The notes beneath the pieces are model-generated. The model was not told the DNA's origin. It was given only the letters and a program-made list of their open reading frames with translations, and searched no databases. This document shows, in pieces, positions 52,946-61,347 of a stretch of 64,000 nucleotides of DNA. The stretch is from CAWCWK01 sp963842125 (GTDB taxonomy: Bacteria; Pseudomonadota; Alphaproteobacteria; Rhizobiales; CAWCWK01): NCBI GenBank assembly GCA_963842125.1, contig CAWJFE010000001.1, forward strand, positions 372,001-436,000. Direction: 5' to 3'. A program made the translations under genes and the position numbers. How positions within the stretch are numbered: the stretch's first letter is position 1; every line of letters starts with the position of its first letter.

Positions 52946-53581
52946 GACGGTGAGATCGGGCGCGAGGTCGGCATATTCATCGGCGGCGCCCGTCCTGTTC
53001 ACCCAGACGGTTCGAAAGCCGAAGGCATGGGCGCCGGCGATGTCCCAGCGGTTGGACGAGTGGAAGCGCACCTCGCCCGGCTCCACGCCGAACTGGTCGG
53101 GCACCAGCCGGTAGGTGGCGGGGTCGGTCTTGTAGGTCTGGAGGACATCGACACTGAGGACGGCATCGAGATGGTTCGTCAGCCCCGCGTTCTCCACGGC
53201 CGCGGCCAGCATCTGCGCCGAGCCGTTGGAGAGGATGGCCGTACGCGCGCCGCGGGCCTTCAGGGCGGCGAGGAGGCCGGGCACCTCCGCATAGGCGCTC
53301 AAGGTCTCGTAGGCGGTGAGGAGATCGGGCTCGATGGCGGGATCGACATCGGGAAAGCTTGCCAGCGCGTGGGCCAGGGCTTCTTCGGTCAGCGACCAGA
53401 AGGGCCGATAGCGCCGCATCAGGCTGCGGGTCCAGGAGTATTCGAGCTGCTTGGTGCGCCAGAGCGCCGAGAGTGCGCCGGCATGAGGGCCTATCCGATC
53501 CGCATGGGCCGCGACGGCGGAATGGACGTCGAAGAGCGTGCCGTAGGCGTCGAAGACGAAGACGGGCAGGCTCGCCTCCAT
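52904..53581 (-). CDS. Haloacid dehalogenase type II (HAD superfamily)
   Basis: The 225-residue enzyme belongs to the L-2-haloacid dehalogenase group. The nucleophile is D11 in FVFDAYGTLFD, followed by the arginine region in LMRRYRPFWSLTEEAL, SNGS, the lysine in DVLQTYKTDPATY and the closing SSNRWDIAGA. The frame is open to 53713, and an acidic Ala/Glu-rich extension of 44 residues is possible, but GAGG eight bases before the ATG at 53581 supports the short form. It may act on halogenated acids or be a general HAD hydrolase. Confidence 0.85.
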   Translation of the reverse strand: MEASLPVFVFDAYGTLFDVHSAVAAHADRIGPHAGALSALWRTKQLEYSWTRSLMRRYRPFWSLTEEALAHALASFPDVDPAIEPDLLTAYETLSAYAEVPGLLAALKARGARTAILSNGSAQMLAAAVENAGLTNHLDAVLSVDVLQTYKTDPATYRLVPDQFGVEPGEVRFHSSNRWDIAGAHAFGFRTVWVNRTGAADEYADLAPDLTVSSLADALAEPFGN

Positions 53582-53838
53582 GTCCATCGCCTCGTCGCGC
53601 TCGGGCAGCGCCGAGGCTTCGGCGTCGAGCGCGGTCTCGACGTCGGCGTCGGTTTCCGCCGCGACCGCCATCATCTCCTCAGAACCACCCGCCATCGCTC
53701 GTTCCTCCGCCATCGCCGGAGACCCTACGGTGATCGGCGAATATCCACCAGACGAGGATGCGCGGAGGCATTCCCTGCGCGCCCAGCTCGTCTATAGAGT
53801 TAGCGACACGATCCACCACTCGACCGGGCTTCAGCGAC

Positions 53839-54747
53839 ATGACGACGACAGCCAAGCCGATGACCGACCCCGCCTCGCGCACGTGGACCTGGGTCGATGG
53901 TGGCGGGGCCGGCGCGGAGGGGGGCTGGCACGAGGGGAGCCCGACGCTCATCGGCCCGCGCAGCCACGCCTTCTGGCTCGGCTCCTCGGTCTTCGACGGC
54001 GCGCGGGCCTTCGAGGGCGTGGCGCCCGATCTCGACCGGCACTGCGCCCGCACCAACGCCTCGGCCCGCGCGATCGGCCTCGCGCCGACGATGACGGACG
54101 AGGCCATCACCGCGCTCGCACGGGATGGGATCGGCAAGTTCGGCGAGAGGCCCGAACTCTACATCCGCCCGATGTACTGGGCCGAGGCCGGCGGTGCCTC
54201 GACGATCATTCCCGATCCCGCCTCGACGCGTTTCTGCCTTTGCCTCTACGAGGTGCCGATGCCGAGGCCGGACGCCGGCATCTCGATCACCCTCTCGCCC
54301 TTCCGCCGCCCGCTGCCCGACACCGCCCCGGTCGACGCCAAGGCGGGTTGCCTCTACCCGAACCCGGCCCGCGCGCTCGGCGAGGCCAAGGCGCGCGGCT
54401 TCGACAGCGCCGTGATGCGCGACGCGCTCGGCAACGTGGCCGAACTCGCCTCCTCCAACGTCTTCATGGCGCAGGCCGGCGAGGTCCATACGCCAGCCCC
54501 CAACGGCACGTTCCTCAACGGTCTCACCCGCCAGCGGATCATCGGCCTCCTGCGGGACGCCGGCATCACCGTCCACGAGCGCACGCTCACCTATGCGGAC
54601 CTCCAGTCGGCGGACGAGATCTTCTCGACCGGCAACTATTCGAAGGTCATGCCCGTCAACCGGATCGAGGACCGCACATTGGAGCCCGGCCCGCTCGGCC
54701 AACGCGCGCGCCAACTCTACTGGGACTTCGCGCACGGGCGCATCTGA
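53839..54747 (+). CDS. ilvE: Branched-chain amino acid aminotransferase
   Basis: The 302-residue class IV PLP enzyme has the family text FDGARAFEGVAPDLDRHCAR, the PLP lysine K168 in VDAKAGCLYPNPARAL, and SSNVFMAQAGEVHTP followed by FLNGLTRQRII. It interconverts branched-chain amino acids and keto acids, although class IV enzymes of this branch may also act on other substrates. No strong ribosome site is visible at the ATG 53839. A dehydrogenase gene follows after 27 bp. Confidence 0.88.
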   Translation: MTTTAKPMTDPASRTWTWVDGGGAGAEGGWHEGSPTLIGPRSHAFWLGSSVFDGARAFEGVAPDLDRHCARTNASARAIGLAPTMTDEAITALARDGIGKFGERPELYIRPMYWAEAGGASTIIPDPASTRFCLCLYEVPMPRPDAGISITLSPFRRPLPDTAPVDAKAGCLYPNPARALGEAKARGFDSAVMRDALGNVAELASSNVFMAQAGEVHTPAPNGTFLNGLTRQRIIGLLRDAGITVHERTLTYADLQSADEIFSTGNYSKVMPVNRIEDRTLEPGPLGQRARQLYWDFAHGRI

Positions 54748-54774
54748 CACCGGCCTGCAGCAACGGATAGCGAC

Positions 54775-55668
54775 ATGACCAAACCTTCTTCGGACAAGCC
54801 GTCTTCGGACAGGCCCTCGATCGCCTTCCTCGGCATCGGCCTCATGGGCGAGCCTCAAGCGCGCAACCTCCTCGGCGCCGGCTATCCGGTCACGGTCTGG
54901 AACCGCACGCGGGCGAAGGCCGAAACCCTCGTCGCCGACGGAGCCGTCGTCGCCGGGACGGCAGCCGAGGCGGCGGCGGGCGCCGATATCGTCGTCATCA
55001 TGCTCTCCGATGGGCCAGCCGTCGCCGAGATCCTCTTCGCAGCCGGCGTCGCCGACGCGATGGCGCGTGGTGCGGTCGTCATCGACATGGGCTCGATCAA
55101 GCCGACCGAGGCGCAGGATCACGCGACGCGTCTGGCCGAGCGGGGCGTCCATCAGATCGATGCCCCCGTCTCTGGCGGCACCACGGCGGCCGAAGCGGGC
55201 ACGCTCTCGATCATGTGCGGCGGCGAGGCGGACGTCTTCGCGCGGGTGCGCCCGGTGCTGGAGGCCATGGGATCGCCCGTCCATATCGGGCCCGCCGGCA
55301 CGGGCCAGATGGCCAAGCTCGCCAATCAGACCATCGTCGGCGTCACCATCGGCGCGGTCGCCGAGGGCCTCAATCTCTGCACGAAGGCCGGCGCCGACCC
55401 GGCCCGCGTCCGCGAGGCGCTGATGAAGGGCTTCGCGCAGAGCCGTATTCTGGAACTGCACGGCCAGCGCATGATCGACCGGGACTTCGCCGTCCGCGGC
55501 CGCAGCTCGCTGCAGCTGAAGGACTTGAGGAACGCGCTCGCGGCCGGCACCGATCACGGCGCCCGCATGCCGCTCACCACGCAGACGATCGCGCTCTACG
55601 AAGACCTGCTCGCCTTCGAGGACCCCGACCATTCGGGCCTGCTCCTCGCCTATGAGCGAGACGACTAG
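54775..55668 (+). CDS. NAD(P)-dependent oxidoreductase, 3-hydroxyisobutyrate dehydrogenase family
   Basis: The 297-residue protein begins with a short repeat (KPSSDKPSSDRPS) and then the Rossmann motif IAFLGIGLMGEPQARNLL. The substrate motif DAPVSGGTTAAEAGTLSIM and the catalytic lysine region GQMAKLANQ are intact. Members oxidise 3-hydroxyisobutyrate, tartronate semialdehyde or similar beta-hydroxyacids; linkage to ilvE favours valine degradation but does not prove it. Confidence 0.88.
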   Translation: MTKPSSDKPSSDRPSIAFLGIGLMGEPQARNLLGAGYPVTVWNRTRAKAETLVADGAVVAGTAAEAAAGADIVVIMLSDGPAVAEILFAAGVADAMARGAVVIDMGSIKPTEAQDHATRLAERGVHQIDAPVSGGTTAAEAGTLSIMCGGEADVFARVRPVLEAMGSPVHIGPAGTGQMAKLANQTIVGVTIGAVAEGLNLCTKAGADPARVREALMKGFAQSRILELHGQRMIDRDFAVRGRSSLQLKDLRNALAAGTDHGARMPLTTQTIALYEDLLAFEDPDHSGLLLAYERDD

Positions 55669-55681
55669 AACCGGCTCCCTC

Positions 55682-57097
55682 TCAAGACCGTACGATCTTG
55701 ACCGTCTGGCCCGCCGTGAGTGGCTGGCCGGGGGTGAGGCCGTTGAGGACGAGGAAGAGGCGTACGGCGTCGCCGTCGACCTCCATGCGGCGCGCGAGGA
55801 GGGGCACGGTGTCGCCGGCGCGGACGGTGAAGGTGCGGATGCGGGTCGGCTTGATGGCACCGCCGAGGCCGCCGCGCTCGAAGCTGCGGATCGCGTCGAG
55901 AAAGCCCTGATCCTTGGCCGATGTCAGGGTTCGCGCGCCCATCACGAAGCGGTAGATTCGATCGCCGAAGCGCACGGCGCCGAGGCGGAAGGTCCATTCG
56001 CCGACCTTGGCGAGCGCCGTCGCCGCCGGTAGCCCGCCGACGATGAGGGGTCTGACCTCGCGCACCTCGGCGCCTTCGATCCAGCCCGATGTGATGACGG
56101 CGACGGGCGTGCCCGCGCCTTCGGCGTCCACCGTGTCGAAGCGCAGCGCGTCGTCATCGGGGCCGATGCCGAAGACGGTGCCCTTGCCGGACGCATCGAG
56201 GGTGAAGCCAGGCGGTGCGGTGAAGCGAACGCCGCTTGCCGGGTCGCGATAGGCGCGGCCCGACACACTGCCGCGCCCGGCCGGGCTACCGTAGCGAATG
56301 CCGTCGAGCGTCTTGAGGTAGCGCGCGCCCGCCTCGCCGATCCGGCCGGGCGGCAGGTTGTCGGCAACGCTGCGTGCGGCCTCGATCCGGGCAGGCGTCG
56401 AGGGATGGGAGGCGAGGAAGTTCGCCCGGTCCGGCCGGTTGGCCGAAGCCTCCAGCGTCGCCTTGCGGCCCATCGAGACGAGGAAGCGGGCCGCCGCCGT
56501 CGGGTCGTAGCCGGCGCGCGCCATGGTGTTGATGCCGATCCGGTCGGCCTCGACCTCCTGCGACTGCGAGAAGTTGGCGAGCGTGACTTCGAGCTGCTCG
56601 GCGCCGACGCCGGCCGGCGTGCCGGTCTGGCCGGCCGCGCGCACCCGTGCCTCGCGCTCGGCCGCATGCCGCGCGGTCACGTGCGCCATCTCGTGCGCGA
56701 GAACGGAGGCGACCTCGGCCTCCGAATTGGCGAGCGCGAGGAGCCCGCGCGTGACGTAGATATAGCCGCCCGGCAGCGCGAAGGCGTTCACGCCGGGCGC
56801 ATCGAGAATGGTGACCTCGTAGCGCAGGTCCGGCCGGTCGGAGGCCGGCACGAGACGATCGATGACGCGCTCCAGGAGCCGCTGCATCTGCGGCGCACGA
56901 TAGACACCGCCGAAGGCCGCGACGAGGCGGGGATGCTCGCGCGCGCCGATCGTGGCGTCGCGCACGTCCTCGGCGGCGGGCGTGACGATGACGGGCGGTT
57001 GCGCCGCCGGGGGCAGCTGAGTGGTGAGCGTCGAGCAACCGGCGAGGAGAGCGGTCGCGATGAGGCTCGTCGAGACAACGCGGAGCGAGCGCTTCAT
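55682..57097 (-). CDS. M48 family metalloprotease lipoprotein with LysM domain
   Basis: The 471-residue protein has a lipoprotein signal (MKRSLRVVSTSLIATALLAG, then C). Its M48 peptidase domain carries the zinc motif HEMAH near residue 133 (LAHEMAHVTARHAAE) and a downstream EVEADRIG glutamate ligand. A C-terminal LysM-type domain (RTFTVRAGDTVPLLARRM) binds peptidoglycan. This is the BepA/LoiP-like group that supports outer-membrane biogenesis. The start at 57097 is chosen for the signal peptide; the frame is open to 57220 over an 18-bp repeat. Confidence 0.9.
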   Translation of the reverse strand: MKRSLRVVSTSLIATALLAGCSTLTTQLPPAAQPPVIVTPAAEDVRDATIGAREHPRLVAAFGGVYRAPQMQRLLERVIDRLVPASDRPDLRYEVTILDAPGVNAFALPGGYIYVTRGLLALANSEAEVASVLAHEMAHVTARHAAEREARVRAAGQTGTPAGVGAEQLEVTLANFSQSQEVEADRIGINTMARAGYDPTAAARFLVSMGRKATLEASANRPDRANFLASHPSTPARIEAARSVADNLPPGRIGEAGARYLKTLDGIRYGSPAGRGSVSGRAYRDPASGVRFTAPPGFTLDASGKGTVFGIGPDDDALRFDTVDAEGAGTPVAVITSGWIEGAEVREVRPLIVGGLPAATALAKVGEWTFRLGAVRFGDRIYRFVMGARTLTSAKDQGFLDAIRSFERGGLGGAIKPTRIRTFTVRAGDTVPLLARRMEVDGDAVRLFLVLNGLTPGQPLTAGQTVKIVRS

Positions 57098-57127
57098 GCC
57101 GCGGTCCCTATGCAGGATGCGGCGGCA

Positions 57128-57181
57128 GGGCGCGAGATCGGCTTCGGGCGCAAGATTGCCTTCGGGCATGAGATTGCCTTG
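57128..57181. repeat. Three 18-bp tandem repeats upstream of the M48 protease gene
   Basis: Units 57128-57145, 57146-57163 and 57164-57181 follow the pattern GGGCGCAAGATTGCCTTC with a few changes. They lie between the nuclease-like stop codon and the chosen M48 start. On the minus strand they are in frame with it and would code for G-N-L-x-P-E type hexapeptides, so a longer protein cannot be excluded. Confidence 0.7.
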
Positions 57182-57212
57182 ACCGAGACGCGTCTTCCGC
57201 AATAGCACCGCC

Positions 57213-58046
57213 TCACTCATCGATCCGCCTCAGTTGGTGCGCGCTGCGTATCCGGATCAGCGGCCCGTTCTTGTCCTCGATCCAGCCCCGCACGAGGACG
57301 ACCTCGCCCTCGAGCGCTTTCAATCCGTCCGCCTCGGACGCCTCCGCTTCCGGTCCCCCAATGGCCGCATCGCCTTCGGTGCCCGACAGCGCGTCCGCGA
57401 TACGGTCGGCCAGAGCCGGCGTGATGAGCGCGGTCGTATCGAAGCGCCAGACATCTCCGAAATTCACATAGGTCCCGCTCCGCGTCCGCGCTACGGCGGC
57501 GACGCGACCGGAGACGAGTTGATAGGTGCCTGTGGCATTTCGGAGAGCGTCGGGCGCGTGGGCGTCGGCGACCCGGTCCTCGCGCCAGATGCCCCGGCGC
57601 TCGGCACGCGCGGCGGCCTCGCGGGTCAGAAGGCGCGGTGCGCAGGACTGAGCGCGCTCCGGCGCCACGCGCACGAGCCCGCGAGCGACGAGATCGTCCT
57701 GGATCCAGAGATCGCCCCCTCCCCCGGCGCCCTCGCTAAGCCAGACATGCGCGGTTCGTTGACCGAACGCGTCAGCCGTCCCGAAGGCGCGATAGGCGAC
57801 GGTGCGCCCGACGAGCGGTTCGAGCGCCTCGACGGTCAGCGCGGACGCGTCGAGAAGGCCGCGCGGCCAAGCGCCAAGTGCGATATCGGCGAGCGCGAGC
57901 CGGGTGCCGTCGTGGAGGGCGAGCGTGAGCGCGGGGCCGACAGAGGCCAGCCGACCCTCCTTGCGCGTACCCGCGCAAGGAGGGTCGGCGGCAACGGCCG
58001 GACCGACCAGCAGCCAGCCAAGGAGAGCCAGGAGGAAAACGCGCAT
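57213..58046 (-). CDS. Secreted thermonuclease (SNase)-like protein
   Basis: The 277-residue protein has a signal peptide (MRVFLLALLGWLLVGPAVAA). A staphylococcal-nuclease-like region follows, with GQRTAHVWLSEG and WIQDDLVARGLVRV ahead of the EAAARAERRGIW helix. The second half (residues about 165-277) has a nucleic-acid-binding-like pattern (TYQLVSGRVAAVARTRSGTYVNFGDVW) seen in this family. I cannot confirm all catalytic arginines and glutamates, so nuclease activity is uncertain. The M48 gene follows downstream on the same strand. Confidence 0.75.
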   Translation of the reverse strand: MRVFLLALLGWLLVGPAVAADPPCAGTRKEGRLASVGPALTLALHDGTRLALADIALGAWPRGLLDASALTVEALEPLVGRTVAYRAFGTADAFGQRTAHVWLSEGAGGGGDLWIQDDLVARGLVRVAPERAQSCAPRLLTREAAARAERRGIWREDRVADAHAPDALRNATGTYQLVSGRVAAVARTRSGTYVNFGDVWRFDTTALITPALADRIADALSGTEGDAAIGGPEAEASEADGLKALEGEVVLVRGWIEDKNGPLIRIRSAHQLRRIDE

Positions 58047-58135
58047 CGGCCCGTGGAACGAGGATCGGATGGCTTGATACCACCGCTCGACTGTGTCGAA
58101 AGTCCGGACCGGGTCGCCTGACGACCCTCGCGCGA

Positions 58136-59068
58136 TCAGTCGAAGAGCGAGGAGACCGATTTCTCGGCAGCGGTGCGCGCGATGGCCTCGCCAAGGAGGG
58201 GCGCGATGGAGACGGTGCGAATGTTGGCCGCCACCTTCATCGCCTCTGTCGATGGGATGGAGTCGGTCACGACGACCTCGCGCAGGTTCGACGACTGGAT
58301 GCGCGCCACCGCGCCGCCCGACAGCACGCCATGGGTGAGATAGGCGCGCACGTCGGTCGCGCCGAGTTCGAGAAGCGCCTCGGCCGCGTTGACGAGCGTA
58401 CCGCCCGAATCGACGATGTCGTCGACGAGGATGCAACTCGAGCCCGCGACGTCGCCGATGACGTTCATGACCTCCGATTCGCCCGCCCGCTCGCGCCGCT
58501 TGTCGACGATGGCGAGCGGCGCGTCGATGCGCTTGGCCAGCGCCCGTGCACGCACCACGCCGCCGACATCGGGCGAGACGACGACGACGTTCTCGGTCTG
58601 CACACGGTCCTTGATGTCGCGCGCGAGGACCGGGATGGCGAAGAGGTTGTCGACCGGCACGTCGAAGAAGCCCTGGATCTGACCGGCGTGGAGGTCGAGC
58701 GTCATCACGCGGTCGGCGCCGGCCTCGGTGATGAGGTTGGCGACGAGCTTGGCGGAGATGGGCGTGCGGGACGAGCCTTTGCGGTCCTGCCGGGCATAGC
58801 CGAAATAGGGGATGACTGCGGTGATGCGCTTGGCCGAGGCGCGCCGGAGCGCATCGGTCATGATCAGCATCTCCATCAGGTTGTCATTGGCCGGAAAGCA
58901 GGTCGACTGGAGGAGGAAGATGTCCTCGCCGCGCACGTTCTCCAGAACCTCGACGAAGATTTCCATGTCGGCGAATCGGCGCACGTTGCAGCGCGTCAGG
59001 TCGAGGTTGAGATAGTCCGCGATGGCCTGGGCCAGCGCGCGGTTGGAATTGCCCGCGACCAGTTTCAT
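58136..59068 (-). CDS. prs: Ribose-phosphate pyrophosphokinase
   Basis: The 310-residue enzyme makes PRPP from ribose 5-phosphate and ATP. It starts MKLVAGNSNRALAQAIADYL and contains the flag/ATP region TAVIPYFGYARQDRK, the metal-site motif DLHAGQIQGFFDVP and the PRPP loop VDDIVDSGGTLVNAA. The length is standard. The gap upstream contains the third five-unit 24-bp array. Confidence 0.97.
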   Translation of the reverse strand: MKLVAGNSNRALAQAIADYLNLDLTRCNVRRFADMEIFVEVLENVRGEDIFLLQSTCFPANDNLMEMLIMTDALRRASAKRITAVIPYFGYARQDRKGSSRTPISAKLVANLITEAGADRVMTLDLHAGQIQGFFDVPVDNLFAIPVLARDIKDRVQTENVVVVSPDVGGVVRARALAKRIDAPLAIVDKRRERAGESEVMNVIGDVAGSSCILVDDIVDSGGTLVNAAEALLELGATDVRAYLTHGVLSGGAVARIQSSNLREVVVTDSIPSTEAMKVAANIRTVSIAPLLGEAIARTAAEKSVSSLFD

Positions 59069-59305
59069 CGATTCGATCCCCGTGGAGACGGGCGGAGAGG
59101 CGTTGCGGAACGCCCGGGACGAAGGGCGTGGAACGAGGGCGCTCGCGCCGTCACGCGCCCCTCCACGGCGCGGCTTGTAGCCGCCGCGCCCCGGAGTCGC
59201 AACCGCGCGCTGTCATCGAAGCGTCATGAAGGCGCAGCGTGTCCCGGAGGCCTCGGTGCGAGAGGAGGCCAGCCCTTCGGCAGCAAAGGACCCCGCCCGG
59301 ACGAG
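59069..59305. other. Intergenic DNA upstream of prs
   Basis: This is the prs-proximal part of the 377-bp gap between pgeF and prs. It must hold the prs promoter, but I find no clear -35/-10 pair. It begins G+C-rich, contains diverged repeat-like sequence near 59255-59285 (GCGAGAGGAGGCCAGCCC), and has no ORF I can support. Confidence 0.35.
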
Positions 59306-59435
59306 ACGCGAGACATCCAGCCCCTTGGCGCGAGAGACATCCGCCGTCTCCGGAGCGAGAGACGTCCGCCGCCTCTGGCGCGACAGAAATCCAGCCCCGC
59401 GGCGCGAGAGAAATCCAGCCCCTCGGCGCGAGAGA
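59306..59435. repeat. Five 24-bp tandem repeats between pgeF and prs
   Basis: Units start at 59306, 59330, 59354, 59378 and 59402, all exactly 24 bp, with a partial sixth at 59426-59435. The core reads GCGCGAGAGAAATCCAGCCC and aligns with the dapF/mtaB unit with an ATCC/ATCCC and AG/GC variation. The array lies beyond the pgeF terminator, in non-coding DNA. Confidence 0.88.
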
Positions 59436-59460
59436 TAAAAAGCGATCACAGCGTGATCGC
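59436..59460 (-). terminator. Rho-independent terminator overlapping the pgeF stop
   Basis: Eight-base arms GCGATCAC / GTGATCGC with a three-base loop are followed on the minus strand by TTTTTA. The stem includes the last codons and the TGA of pgeF, so termination is placed immediately at the end of the lgt-midA-pgeF transcript. Confidence 0.82.
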
Positions 59461-60228
59461 CGCGAAGAGGCGGCCGTAGTCGGGCTCGGCGCGGTGGGTG
59501 GCGCGGCGGTAGCTATAGAAGCGCGTCTCGTCGGCATAGGTGCACAGGTCCAGCGTCTCGAAGGCGAGGCCGGCGGCCTCGGCCCGGGCACCGATATAGG
59601 CGGGGAGGTCGAAGATGTGGTGTTCCGACCTCGGTGAGGGCGTGAAGAAGCGGGCGTTGTCGGCCTCGGCCTCGGCGAAACGGACTCGGAATTCGGGGCC
59701 GACCTCGTAGGCAGTGCGAGAGATCGTGGGGCCCAGCGCGACGCGGATGCGCCTCCGGTCGGCGCCGAGGGCTTCCATGGCCAGGGCGGTGTTCTCGAGG
59801 ACGCCGGTGAAGGCGCCCTTCCAGCCGGCATGGGCGGCGCCGATCACGCCGGCCTCCGGATCGGCGAAGAGGAGGGGCCCGCAATCGGCGGTGGCGACGG
59901 CGAGGACGAGCCCCGGCCTTCGGGTGACGAGCGCGTCGAGCCTCGGTCCCTCGCCGGGCGCCCAGGGCTCTGTCACGGTCGCGACGTCGGCGCTGTGGAT
60001 CTGGCAGGCGTTGAGGAGCACGTCCGACTCAGCGCCGAAATGAGCGGCGAGGCGGCGGCGGTTCTCATGGACAGCCGCCTTGTCGTCCGACGAGCCGAGG
60101 CCGCAGTTGAGGCCGGCGTAGATGCCGGTCGAGACACCGCCCTGCCGCGTGAAGAAACCATGCCGGATGCCCGCGAGGGACGTCGCCTCGATGGGTTGGA
60201 GAGCGGTCTCGGCTGCGAAATGGATCAT
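59446..60228 (-). CDS. pgeF: Peptidoglycan editing factor PgeF (multicopper polyphenol oxidase/laccase family)
   Basis: The 260-residue protein has the DUF152 zinc/copper ligands: CQIHSADVATV, ATADCGPLLF and AAHAGWKGAF. Homologues act as purine nucleoside phosphorylases/adenosine deaminases and as a peptidoglycan-editing amidase that removes mis-incorporated serine from precursors. The start is an ATG at 60228. It is the last gene of lgt-midA-pgeF, an order typical of alphaproteobacteria. Confidence 0.94.
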   Translation of the reverse strand: MIHFAAETALQPIEATSLAGIRHGFFTRQGGVSTGIYAGLNCGLGSSDDKAAVHENRRRLAAHFGAESDVLLNACQIHSADVATVTEPWAPGEGPRLDALVTRRPGLVLAVATADCGPLLFADPEAGVIGAAHAGWKGAFTGVLENTALAMEALGADRRRIRVALGPTISRTAYEVGPEFRVRFAEAEADNARFFTPSPRSEHHIFDLPAYIGARAEAAGLAFETLDLCTYADETRFYSYRRATHRAEPDYGRLFAAITL

Positions 60229-60261
60229 CGGGGGTCTCGCATATGCAGTTCGCCGACAGAG

Positions 60262-61323
60262 CTAGGCGAAGCCGGGCGGAGTGGAGCCGCTGGGGGCCGT
60301 GAGCGCAAGGGCCTTGAAGAGTCGGCCCATCTGATCGGCGGAGACGAGACGGTCGCGGGCGGCGCTGAACTCGCCGGCACGCTCGGGGTTGGCGCGGGCG
60401 AGCGCATCGGCGCGCGCGTCGATGCCGAGTGCGGTGAGGAGTGCGCCCTGCGTGACCGGGCCATGCGCTCGCGCGCCGGCAGCCTCGGCAGCGGCCGCCA
60501 GGTTCGCGAAATCGACATGCGAGGTAAGGTCAGCCTCGCCCGGCGCGTCGAGCACGGGCGCGAAGCCGTGCGCGCGGACGCCCTGGAGCGTATCGCCGAA
60601 GCCCGGCCTCGCGTGACCGTAATCGATGAGGAGCGCCGCGCCACCCTCGGCGACGCGCCCACCGATGGCATGGGCGAGCGCGGCGCGGCCTGGAGCGTCC
60701 TCCCAGACGGCGCCCTCGTCCGGATCGGTCGGCGCATCCGGCAGCGAGGTCGCCTCGGCGCGAAGGCCGAAGCCGAGCCGCGTCCCGTCCGATCCGACGA
60801 GCCGTTCGCGCCAGCCTCCGCCATCGAAGACGAACTGCCGGATCGGCAAGGCGTCGAAGAGCTCGTTGGCGAGGAGGAGGACGGGGCCGCCCGGCACCTC
60901 GGCGAGTGTCTCGTGCCAGTCGATGCCGGGGGTCGTGGCGAGCGTCTCGCGCTGGACCTCGCGCAGCACGGGGCTCGTCTCGACGAGATGGACCGTCGCG
61001 GCCCCGGCGAGACCTGGTACCCGAGCCATGGCCCGGAGCGCGTCGCGCATCAGCGTGCCGCGGCCGGGGCCGATCTCGACGATGCGGACGGGATCGGGCG
61101 CGCCGGCATCGAGCCAGGCCTGCGCGGCCCAGAGGCCGAGGAGCTCGCCGAACATCTGACTGATCTCGGGCGCCGTCGTGAAGTCGCCCGCGGCGCCGAA
61201 GGGATCGCGCGTGATGTAATAGCCGTGGCGCGGATGGCCGAGCGCGAGGGCCATGAAGTCGGCGACGCCGAGCGGCCCCTCGTCGCGGATGCGAGCATGG
61301 ATGATGCGCTCGAGCGGCGTCAC
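60262..61323 (-). CDS. MidA/NDUFAF7-type SAM-dependent methyltransferase
   Basis: The 353-residue protein (DUF185, MidA family) begins TPLERIIHARIRDEGPLGVADFMALAL and contains the conserved DFTTAPEISQMFGELLG and SAM-binding IVEIGPGRGTLM. The eukaryotic relative NDUFAF7 methylates an arginine of complex I, so a similar role is inferred. The start is a GTG at 61323. It lies between lgt and pgeF. Confidence 0.93.
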   Translation of the reverse strand: MTPLERIIHARIRDEGPLGVADFMALALGHPRHGYYITRDPFGAAGDFTTAPEISQMFGELLGLWAAQAWLDAGAPDPVRIVEIGPGRGTLMRDALRAMARVPGLAGAATVHLVETSPVLREVQRETLATTPGIDWHETLAEVPGGPVLLLANELFDALPIRQFVFDGGGWRERLVGSDGTRLGFGLRAEATSLPDAPTDPDEGAVWEDAPGRAALAHAIGGRVAEGGAALLIDYGHARPGFGDTLQGVRAHGFAPVLDAPGEADLTSHVDFANLAAAAEAAGARAHGPVTQGALLTALGIDARADALARANPERAGEFSAARDRLVSADQMGRLFKALALTAPSGSTPPGFA

Positions 61324-61347
61324 AAGACCATCGTCAAAGGGTCGTCG

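Noticed and set aside
59306..59435. A CRISPR array
   Set aside because: The 24-bp units abut directly without spacers, no cas gene is present, and the same unit occurs inside coding genes.
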